Source: Pseudomonadota bacterium
GTDB taxonomy: Bacteria > Pseudomonadota > Alphaproteobacteria > Rhizobiales > Hyphomicrobiaceae
NCBI GenBank assembly: GCA_023430845.1
Contig: JAEYYJ010000343.1
Span: 1-10,994 of the forward strand
Length of the DNA: 10,994 nucleotides
Direction: 5' to 3'
Part shown: one piece after another, positions 1-6,001 of the stretch
Position numbering within the stretch: position 1 is the first letter of the stretch
Layout: every line of letters starts with the position of its first letter
The notes under the pieces: generated by a model
Database searches by the model: none
What the model saw: the letters and a program-made list of their open reading frames with translations, nothing else
What the model was told of the DNA's origin: nothing
Translations under genes and position numbers: made by a program

Positions 1-122
1 GGTCGTTCGATCGTGAGATCCGCCTCGAGTTTGAAGGTCTGCTGACGTGCGATGAGCCCGCGCGTGTAGACTTTTTGTAGCTTCTGGAGCGCGATCAGGG
101 GGGCGCTTGAAGCGGGTGTCAT
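1..122 (-). CDS. Partial gene, possible third ABC transporter ATPase (N-terminus only)
   Basis: The reading frame opens with ATG at 122-120 and stays open to the left edge, giving about 40 residues that begin MTPASSAPLIALQKLQKVYT. The start is supported by a GGAG seven bases upstream and by its position two bases after the livF-like stop, which implies the same transcript. The layout, a hydrophobic strand followed by KVY and then a TFKLEADLTIERP strand, resembles the first beta strands and A-loop tyrosine that precede Walker A in ABC ATPases. The Walker A region itself lies outside the window, so this family call is an inference. If right, the operon carries three ATPase genes, where LivFG-type transporters normally have two. 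It could instead be a catabolic enzyme of the same operon. Confidence 0.5.
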   Translation of the reverse strand, partial: MTPASSAPLIALQKLQKVYTRGLIARQQTFKLEADLTIER

Positions 123-124
123 GA

Positions 125-823
125 TCACACTCCGAGCAGGTGCTGGCGAAGGGCGTCGTCATCGCGCAGCGTTTCGGCATCGCCGGACCAGGCGACCGTG
201 CCCCGATCAAGAACGACGGCGCGATCGGCAACGGAGAGCGCGATCTCTGCATTCTGCTCGACGATGATTGCGGCAATGCCCTCGGTCTTGAGGCGGCGCA
301 CTGTCGCAAGCACATCCGAGACGATCTTCGGAGCGAGACCTTGGCTCGGCTCGTCGAACAGCACGAGGCCGGGTGAGCCGAGCAGTGCGCGCGCAATCGA
401 AACCATCTGCATTTCGCCGCCGGAAAGATTCTCGGCCTCGCGATGCATGAGGTATTCGAGCGGCGAGAAGATGGAGAAGGCCTCGTTGATCGTCCAGGCG
501 CGGAACGGCGTCTTCTTGATGGCAATGCGGAGATTCTTCGCGACCGTGAGCGTCGGGCAGAGCCGCCTGTCATCCGGCACCCAGCAGATGCCCGCACGCG
601 CGATCTCATGCGTCGGCGCGCGAGTAACATCCGCACCGTTGAAATGAACGGAGCCGCGGCGCGGACGTGTGAGGCCGAGGATCGAGCGGATGGTGGTCGT
701 CTTGCCCGCACCATTGGCACCGAGCAGCGCGAGTACTTCTCCCTTGGCGACAGCGAGCGATACGCCGTAGAGCGCTTGCGTCTCGCCGTAGAATGTATCG
801 ATGCCCTGGACTTCGAGGATCAT
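125..823 (-). CDS. livF: LivF-type ABC transporter ATP-binding protein
   Basis: This is one of the two cytoplasmic ATPases that power a branched-chain-amino-acid-type (HAAT family) importer. The 232-residue protein has Walker A GANGAGKT at 35-42, the ABC signature LSGGE at 133-137, Walker B LVLFDEP at 153-159, and VEQN at 188-191 where most ABC proteins have the H-loop histidine, which is a LivF hallmark. The Q-loop region reads WVPDDRR at 81-87, where the family usually has VPEGR. I chose ATG 823 because it has GGGAG at 830-834 with six-base spacing and overlaps the upstream livG-like stop as ATGA. An upstream GTG at 856 would add 11 residues that do not look like this family. Length is normal for LivF (about 230-240). 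The true substrate is unknown, so the symbol denotes family only. Confidence 0.93.
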   Translation of the reverse strand: MILEVQGIDTFYGETQALYGVSLAVAKGEVLALLGANGAGKTTTIRSILGLTRPRRGSVHFNGADVTRAPTHEIARAGICWVPDDRRLCPTLTVAKNLRIAIKKTPFRAWTINEAFSIFSPLEYLMHREAENLSGGEMQMVSIARALLGSPGLVLFDEPSQGLAPKIVSDVLATVRRLKTEGIAAIIVEQNAEIALSVADRAVVLDRGTVAWSGDAETLRDDDALRQHLLGV

Positions 824-1563
824 TCGAAGCTCCCGAGATTCGAACGCTTCACCCACGCGTTCTCCTGAAGCTCGCGAGGCGTGCCGCGCGCGACCACCTG
901 TCCCCAGTGGATGACGGAAATGCGGTCTGCCAGCGAGAACAGAAAGCGCATGTCGTGCTCGACCGCGACAATCGTCAGCTTGCTTTTGAGGCTTGCGATC
1001 AGCTCGGCGAGGCGAAGCGTGCCGTCCGTGCCGAGACCCGAGGTGGGCTCATCGAGGCACAGCACGCGCGGGCGCTGGGCCAGCGCTACCGCGATCTCGA
1101 GTGCGCGCCGCTCGCCATAGGAGAGGAGCTTCGCGGATACGCCCGCTTTGCCTGCGAGGCCGACGGACGCGAGCACCTCGTTGGCCTCGTCGGAAAGACC
1201 TGCATCGCCAGCGACGGCGCGGCGCACGTCGAAGCCACGCGCGCGAAAGGCCGGCAAGGCCACCATGACGTTCTCTTGCGCGGTGAAATCATTGAAGAGC
1301 GTCATGATCTGGAAGGAGCGCGCGAGGCCTTTGCGTGCAATAGTGTGCGGACTGAGGCCAGCGACGTCTTCTCCATTGAGGCGGATACGTCCGCGGTTCG
1401 GCTTCACGCGTCCGGTCAGCGTGTTGAAGAAGGTGGTCTTGCCGGCGCCATTCGGCCCCATGATGCCGTGAAGTTCGCCCTCATTGACGGACAGGTTGAT
1501 CTCCTCGAGGACCACGCGATCCCCGAAGCGCACATGCACGCCCTCTGCTTCGACGAGTGCCAT
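820..1563 (-). CDS. livG: LivG-type ABC transporter ATP-binding protein
   Basis: This is the second ATPase of the importer, expected to form a heterodimer with the LivF-like protein under the two permeases. The 247-residue protein has Walker A GPNGAGKT at 36-43, the Q-loop in RSFQ at 82-85, signature LSYGE at 147-151, Walker B VLCLDEP at 167-173 and the H-loop in VEHDM at 201-205, all intact. LivG/UrtD proteins commonly have this type of non-LSGGQ signature. ATG 1563 is preceded by GGAG with six-base spacing, and its first base is the last base of the livM-like stop (TGATG), so translational coupling is likely. The 3' end overlaps livF by four bases. The length fits the family. Confidence 0.94.
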   Translation of the reverse strand: MALVEAEGVHVRFGDRVVLEEINLSVNEGELHGIMGPNGAGKTTFFNTLTGRVKPNRGRIRLNGEDVAGLSPHTIARKGLARSFQIMTLFNDFTAQENVMVALPAFRARGFDVRRAVAGDAGLSDEANEVLASVGLAGKAGVSAKLLSYGERRALEIAVALAQRPRVLCLDEPTSGLGTDGTLRLAELIASLKSKLTIVAVEHDMRFLFSLADRISVIHWGQVVARGTPRELQENAWVKRSNLGSFE

Positions 1564-2579
1564 CAGCCGCTCCGTGGTGCAGAGCTGAGAGATGGCGTCG
1601 CGCTGCGCACCTTCCAGCGCTCGACGAGCAGCTTGAATGCGCCCGCTATGCCCTCCGGCCGGAAGAGTACCAGTAGGACGAACATCGTTCCGAAGTACAG
1701 CATCCAGGCGTTCGTCATGGCGCCGATGACATCGCGCGCCGTCAGGAAGACGATGACGCCGACCACAGGTCCCCAGAAGCTCACGAGCCCGCCACCGACC
1801 AGCGTCATCATTACGACGAGACCGGACTGTGCGAGGTTCATCACGTCGGGAAAGGCGGAGCGCTGGGCCATGGCGAAGAGGCCGCCAGCAAAGCCCGAGA
1901 AGCCCGCGGAGATGACGATGACGCTGAGTTTGTAGAGCCAGACGTTATAGCCGAGATGTGCGGTACGTACCTCGCTCTGGCGTATGGCCGAGAGCAGGCG
2001 GCCGTAAGGCGAGTTCACGAGGCGCCAAAGCACGACCACGACAACGGCGAAGACCGCGAGGACGAAATAGTAGAGTGTGTCGTTGTCGGATATGTCGAAG
2101 GAGACGAGGCCGAGGTTCACGGGCAGCCTCACGATGTTGAGGAGGCCGTCCTCGCCGCCCGTGATGCTGTGGGACTTCACCGATATGGTCCAGAAGATCT
2201 GACCGAAGGCGATCGTCAGCAGCGCGAAATAGATGCCGCGCCGATGGGCGATGAAGAGCCCGACGAGGAGGCCCGCAAGTGCCCCGCCGAGCGTCGCGCC
2301 AATGAGGCAGACCCAGAGATTGGCTGCTACATTGAATTGTGTGAGGCCGAAGGCATAAGCGCCGATGCCAAAGAAGGCGCCGTGTCCAAACGACGGCAAT
2401 CCCGATACGCCCAACACGAGGTTGAACGCGAGTGCGTAGATCGACCAGATCAGGATCTCGACACCGATATACGGATAGAGGCCAATCTTGCTGATCCACA
2501 GCGGTACTGTTGCCAGCACCAGCCAGGCGAAAAGCATGGTGGGCGTAATCAGGCGCGCGTCGCTCGACGTGCCGGTCAT
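1563..2579 (-). CDS. livM: LivM-type ABC transporter permease
   Basis: This is an inner-membrane permease subunit of 338 residues belonging to the BPD_transp_2 family. It is strongly hydrophobic, with several clear membrane segments (for example about 14-30, 40-58, 90-112, 170-187, 218-236, 255-280 and 292-307). Family motifs are visible: LPSFGHGAFFGIGAYA at 61-76, SITGGEDGL at 138-146, and a cytoplasmic ATPase-contact loop around SPYGRLLSAIRQSE at 190-203. The C-terminal FRPEGI at 306-311 is also typical. The C-terminal tail of about 25 residues is polar and serine-rich. The gene starts seven bases after the livH-like stop and runs into livG with a one-base overlap. Confidence 0.93.
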   Translation of the reverse strand: MTGTSSDARLITPTMLFAWLVLATVPLWISKIGLYPYIGVEILIWSIYALAFNLVLGVSGLPSFGHGAFFGIGAYAFGLTQFNVAANLWVCLIGATLGGALAGLLVGLFIAHRRGIYFALLTIAFGQIFWTISVKSHSITGGEDGLLNIVRLPVNLGLVSFDISDNDTLYYFVLAVFAVVVVVLWRLVNSPYGRLLSAIRQSEVRTAHLGYNVWLYKLSVIVISAGFSGFAGGLFAMAQRSAFPDVMNLAQSGLVVMMTLVGGGLVSFWGPVVGVIVFLTARDVIGAMTNAWMLYFGTMFVLLVLFRPEGIAGAFKLLVERWKVRSATPSLSSAPRSG

Positions 2580-2586
2580 AGTTCTC

Positions 2587-3507
2587 TCAAACCTCCAGCA
2601 TGCTCTTCTTGCCGAAGAGGCCGCGTGCCCGGAAGGATACGACGGCGACCAGCAACAGGTACATGGACAGCAGCGACCATTCCGATGCGTAGGCGCCCGA
2701 AACGCCGACCGCGAGACCGACCAGCAGGCTGGCGATCACGGCTCCCCAGAAGCTGCCTACGCCCCCGAGCACGATGATCAGGAAGGCCGGCACGACGGCG
2801 TCTACACCCATGTGCGGGCGAATACCCCAGATCGGTGCGACGACTATGCCTGCGAATGCCGCGAGCATGGTTCCCAGCACGAATACGCCGAGCCGCAGCT
2901 TCGAAAGATTCACGCCAAGTGCGCGCACCATCTCGCTGTCATGCGCTCCTGCCTTGATCATGGCGCCATAGGGCGTCTTCTCGATGAGTAGCCAGACGAG
3001 GCCGATGACGATGGCGGCCATGCCAGCCGCATAGAAGCGATAGGTCGACCAGATGAGATCGCCGAAGATGAAGCCACCGCTCATGGCTTGCGGGATCGGA
3101 AGCACATGATCGCGCGTGCCCCATGTCAGGCGGAGAACTTCTTCGAGTACGAGGGCGACACCGAAGGTGAGCAATAAGCCATAGAGCGGATCCTTACCGT
3201 ATGTGCGCCGCATGCAGAACTCAACGGCGATGCCGACAATGCCTGCAAGGCACGGCGCGACGATCAGCGCGATGCCATAGCGCCACCCGAGCGGAACCTG
3301 AAGCCAGAGCGCGGCAAGATCCGATGGAAGAGGCGGATTGGGCCCCGTCAGCGTAAGAGCGAGATAAGCGCCGAGCGCAAAGAGCGAGCCGTGCGCAAGA
3401 TTGATCTGCTCCATCAGTCCGACGATCAGCATGAAGCCGAGGGCTATCAGCGCGAGGAGTAAACCGAGCACGAGCCCGTTGAGCAGATGAGGAAGGAGAT
3501 CGAACAC
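2587..3507 (-). CDS. livH: LivH-type ABC transporter permease
   Basis: This is the first permease subunit of the importer, with 306 residues and about eight hydrophobic segments. Its N-terminus (MFDLLPHLLNGLVLGLLLAL, then EQINLAHGSLFALGAYLAL at 33-51) is characteristic of LivH/UrtB-type permeases. A cytoplasmic coupling loop lies at about 178-200 (TPYGAMIKAGAHDSEMVRAL), and LGGVGSFWGAVIAS at 247-260 is a conserved family stretch. The start is a GTG at 3507-3505 with only a weak purine-rich Shine-Dalgarno, unlike the strong sites of its neighbours. Weak initiation, together with the hairpins just upstream, may keep permease levels below those of the binding protein. The upstream spacer to the binding-protein gene is 130 bases. 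Confidence 0.92.
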   Translation of the reverse strand: MFDLLPHLLNGLVLGLLLALIALGFMLIVGLMEQINLAHGSLFALGAYLALTLTGPNPPLPSDLAALWLQVPLGWRYGIALIVAPCLAGIVGIAVEFCMRRTYGKDPLYGLLLTFGVALVLEEVLRLTWGTRDHVLPIPQAMSGGFIFGDLIWSTYRFYAAGMAAIVIGLVWLLIEKTPYGAMIKAGAHDSEMVRALGVNLSKLRLGVFVLGTMLAAFAGIVVAPIWGIRPHMGVDAVVPAFLIIVLGGVGSFWGAVIASLLVGLAVGVSGAYASEWSLLSMYLLLVAVVSFRARGLFGKKSMLEV

Positions 3508-3585
3508 GCGGCTGCTGCTCTTGATGGGTTGCTCAGGTCAGCGCGAGATCGTCGCGCGTCTCGTCACGCTACGCGGAGCGAGTAT

Positions 3586-3633
3586 GCCTCGCGCGGCGAG
3601 GCGAGCGAGGTGGCGCACCCCACCTCGCCCGCT
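3586..3633 (-). promoter_or_regulatory. Two adjacent GC-rich hairpins between binding-protein and permease genes
   Basis: Two dyads lie immediately downstream of the binding-protein stop. The first has a perfect 9-base stem, 3605-3613 pairing with 3620-3628, around a 6-base loop, and extends by three more pairs beyond one mismatch. The second has a perfect 7-base stem, 3586-3592 pairing with 3596-3602, around a 3-base loop. They share bases 3601-3602 only through the outer extension of the first. No run of T follows on the minus strand, so a full rho-independent terminator is unlikely. In many ABC operons such structures protect the 3' end of the binding-protein message or attenuate read-through. 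That role is inferred here. Confidence 0.6.
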
Positions 3634-3637
3634 GCAA

Positions 3638-4951
3638 TCATGCATCCACGGACGGTACTTTGTCGTGCGGGATGAGCTTGCACTTTCCAGGTGCGGCGTC
3701 GTCGAGGGCGTCCTTCGGCTCGACCCAGCTCATAATCTGGAAATGATCCGTGTTGTCGACGGGCTTCTCGTTCTTGCGTGCAAGGTAGATGGTCTGCTGA
3801 ACCTGATGCGTGTCAGCATCGATGTAGGCATCGAAGTGCTGCATCCGATCTTTAGCCGACATCTTGTGTCCCTCGAGTGCCTTGATGATCGCGATGTTGT
3901 TCGTCGATCCAGCGCGCTCAATGGCGCGGAACAGCTCCTGCGTCGCCATGTAGCCATTGTAGGAGACATTGCCGGGCACCGGAATCGGCCCGGTTTTATT
4001 GGCGTCCTGCCACTTCTTCACGAACTCGGGGACACCCGGGAGGTCGAGCTTGTGATACCAAGTCGTACCGAACACACCGAACAGACTCTGAGGCGATCCC
4101 CAGACATCCGGCCAGTCCTGCTGATTGTTGATCCAGGCCGGACCACCGGCCTGATCAAGCTTGAGCTGTGTGATCTGCTCGCGCAGTGCCTTGTTGTCGT
4201 CGCCCGCAATGGCAGTGCCGACGACCTGCGGTTTGATCTGCTGGATCTTGAGCAGATAGGACGTGAAGTCGCGCGTGTTCTGCGGCACGAGCAGGTTGTC
4301 GATGATCTTGCCGCCGTTGGCCTCGACGAGCGCCTTTGTAGCTGCCGCCGTCGAGTGCCCCCAGACGTAATCGTTCGTGAGTAGGAGCCAGTTCTTGCCG
4401 ATCGACTTCACGGCATTGGCGACCGCGGCCTTGGAGAAATTCGTGCCGTTGCCGTCCCAGACGAACTTGATGCGACTGCAGTTCTCGCCTGCCTCGCTCG
4501 GCGCGGAGGAGTTCGTATTGAGGAAGATGGTGCCGTACTTGTTGGCCACCTGAGTGATGGCGTTGGCGACGCCCGAGTGCAGTGCGCCGATCAGGATCGG
4601 GCAATCCTCACGCGTGATGAAGCGCTCCGCGATGCGCGTGCCGGCAGCCGGACTCGATTCCGTATCGGCGGTGACCCACTCGATTTTGCGGCCGAGCACG
4701 CCGCCCTTGGCATTCCACTCGTCGATGACCATGCGGATGGCACGATGCTCGTCCTGTCCGCTGTTGCCGAACTGGCCGCCTGCATCGTTCGTGAGGCCCA
4801 GCTTGATCGGCTTCTTGCCTTGCGCATAGGCGTGGTTGTGATGCCAGGGACCGTAGAAGGCGCCGACGCCCGCAAGGGACGCCGTCATCAGGCTGCCCTT
4901 CAGAATCGAACGCCGGGACGGGCCTTGCCCGGGCTTGCCGTTCTTTTTCAT
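3638..4951 (-). CDS. Tat-exported ABC transporter substrate-binding protein (Peripla_BP_6 type)
   Basis: This is the periplasmic ligand receptor of the importer, 437 residues including the signal. A twin-arginine motif SRRSILK lies at 12-18, followed by a hydrophobic stretch at about 19-34 and a probable cleavage site after AYA at 41-43. The mature part begins with KPIKLGLTNDAGGQFGNSG, the first strand of Leu/Ile/Val-binding-protein folds, and continues with two alpha/beta lobes (for example CPILIGALHSGVANAITQVA at 117-136 and TNDYVWGHS at 192-200). I chose ATG 4951 because GGAGG at 4957-4961 sits five bases upstream and the Tat motif then falls near the N-terminus. A frame-open extension to 5002 adds an implausible 17 residues. 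It is the first gene of the transport operon. The pocket does not reveal the ligand; amides, urea-like compounds or amino acids are all possible. Confidence 0.92.
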   Translation of the reverse strand: MKKNGKPGQGPSRRSILKGSLMTASLAGVGAFYGPWHHNHAYAQGKKPIKLGLTNDAGGQFGNSGQDEHRAIRMVIDEWNAKGGVLGRKIEWVTADTESSPAAGTRIAERFITREDCPILIGALHSGVANAITQVANKYGTIFLNTNSSAPSEAGENCSRIKFVWDGNGTNFSKAAVANAVKSIGKNWLLLTNDYVWGHSTAAATKALVEANGGKIIDNLLVPQNTRDFTSYLLKIQQIKPQVVGTAIAGDDNKALREQITQLKLDQAGGPAWINNQQDWPDVWGSPQSLFGVFGTTWYHKLDLPGVPEFVKKWQDANKTGPIPVPGNVSYNGYMATQELFRAIERAGSTNNIAIIKALEGHKMSAKDRMQHFDAYIDADTHQVQQTIYLARKNEKPVDNTDHFQIMSWVEPKDALDDAAPGKCKLIPHDKVPSVDA

Positions 4952-4956
4952 CGTTT

Positions 4957-4961
4957 CCTCC
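4957..4961 (-). promoter_or_regulatory. Ribosome binding site fixing the binding-protein start
   Basis: On the minus strand this reads GGAGG, five bases before ATG 4951. It is the strongest site in the operon and decides against the longer start at 5002. Confidence 0.75.
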
Positions 4962-5010
4962 ACTGAACACGGCTGCTCGCACGTTTGACGGCAGCTCTTC
5001 ATTCAGGCAT

Positions 5011-5038
5011 AGAATAATCATTCCATGGCGCTTGTGAA
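5011..5038 (-). promoter_or_regulatory. Candidate sigma70-type promoter of the transport operon
   Basis: On the minus strand TTCACA (5038-5033) matches five of six bases of the -35 consensus, and TATTCT (5016-5011) matches four of six of the -10 consensus, with a 16-base spacer. Transcription would start near 5004, leaving a leader of roughly 50 bases before the binding-protein ATG. The site lies in the 127-base divergent region shared with the RpiR-type regulator, which is where an operon promoter is expected. The prediction rests on sequence alone. Confidence 0.4.
5012..5023. promoter_or_regulatory. Small palindrome GAAT-N4-ATTC, candidate operator
   Basis: GAATAATCATTC is a perfect inverted repeat of four bases per arm with a four-base centre, overlapping the candidate -10 element. 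A regulator bound here would block RNA polymerase. RpiR-family proteins bind as dimers or tetramers to such inverted repeats, so the divergent regulator is the natural candidate. A TCATTC direct repeat (4999-5004 and 5018-5023) and a tandem GTGAA (5034-5043) lie close by. The arms are short and could occur by chance. Confidence 0.3.
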
Positions 5039-5078
5039 GTGAAATAAACGTATCTTCCGCTCAAATCTTGGAGCACCT

Positions 5079-5972
5079 GTGAGGAAGTTGGCCAAGGCTA
5101 CGGGACGGCGAGGAAAATCGGCGCCGCTCAGCGCCTATGATTCGTTGCGCGAAGAGATCGCGCAGCGATATCCGGGGCTTTCCGATCGCCTCCGATTGAT
5201 TGCAGAGTTCGCGCTCGATCACCCAACCGACATGGCGCTTGGGACCGTTGCCGAGGTCGCGGCGCGCGCCAAAGTTCAGCCGTCGGCGATCGTGCGGTTC
5301 GCCCATGCCATGGGCTATGGGGGTTTCACGGAGCTGCAGCAGGTCTTTCGAACGCGTCTCGTCGCCGGTGCTGTGCCGAGCTACCGCGAGCGCATCGATG
5401 GATTGCGGCGCGATGGGCGCTTTCGCGACAGCCACGGCCCACATGAGCTGCTCGAGCGGTTTGCGTCGGAGGGGACCGCGTCGCTCGAGAATCTGCAGGT
5501 GAGTGTCCGCGAGGACGACCTCGCGCGCGCCATCGATCTGATGGGGCGCGCCGCCACGGTCTATGTCCTAGGTCTCGGTGGATCGTTTCCGGTGGCCGCG
5601 CATCTGACTTACGTTCTTCGCCGTCTCGGGCGTCGCGCGGTCCTGCTCGACGGGCTCGGCAATGTGCTCGCGGATCACGTCCTCACGGCGACGCGCAGGG
5701 ACGTGATGATCGCCATCAGCTTCAGGCCCTACAATCCCGAGACCGTCCAGTTGCTGCCCGAGTTCGTGGCACGTGGCGTGCCGGCGATCGTCGTGACGGA
5801 CAGCCTGCTCAGTCCGATCGTCAATGGTGCGGAAGTGGTTTTCGAGATCCCGGACATGCCTGAAGCGGCCCTGCGGACCATGGTCGCGCCGATGTGTCTT
5901 GTGCAAAGTCTGGCGGTTGGACTGACGCTCTCCTTCCAGCAACTGCATTCAGGCGTCGCGCAGCGCCCTTGA
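5079..5972 (+). CDS. MurR/RpiR family transcriptional regulator (HTH + SIS)
   Basis: This is a DNA-binding regulator of 297 residues. The N-terminal HTH_6 domain covers about 20-95, with recognition-helix region VAEVAARAKVQPSAIVRFAH at 57-76 and GYGGFTEL at 79-86. The C-terminal SIS sugar-isomerase-fold domain covers about 140-285, with VLGLGGSFPVAAHL at 163-176 and a second strand DVMIAISFRPYNPETV at 208-223. Phosphosugar-binding SIS domains have an SGxT-type loop at that second position; here it is FRPYNPET, as in a subgroup of RpiR proteins, so the effector may not be a phosphosugar. The GTG start has GGAG at 5070-5073 with five-base spacing. It is divergent from the transport operon, the usual arrangement for a local regulator, and most likely controls that operon and itself. 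Its effector is unknown. Confidence 0.92.
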   Translation: MRKLAKATGRRGKSAPLSAYDSLREEIAQRYPGLSDRLRLIAEFALDHPTDMALGTVAEVAARAKVQPSAIVRFAHAMGYGGFTELQQVFRTRLVAGAVPSYRERIDGLRRDGRFRDSHGPHELLERFASEGTASLENLQVSVREDDLARAIDLMGRAATVYVLGLGGSFPVAAHLTYVLRRLGRRAVLLDGLGNVLADHVLTATRRDVMIAISFRPYNPETVQLLPEFVARGVPAIVVTDSLLSPIVNGAEVVFEIPDMPEAALRTMVAPMCLVQSLAVGLTLSFQQLHSGVAQRP

Positions 5973-6001
5973 GAAGCACACGGCCAGCGTAGGGCGGCGT
6001 G

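Noticed and set aside
793..1935. A 380-residue open frame on the plus strand
   Set aside because: It lies antisense to two well-supported transporter genes with intact motifs, has no family features, and is expected from GC-rich codon use.
3521..4384. A 287-residue plus-strand open frame opposite the binding-protein gene
   Set aside because: It is a shadow of the binding-protein gene and covers the hairpin spacer; its composition has no recognisable domain.
5964..5996. Possible terminator between the convergent rpiR-type and GGDEF-EAL genes
   Set aside because: Only six bases pair, across a 21-base loop, with no T run; too weak to report as a terminator.
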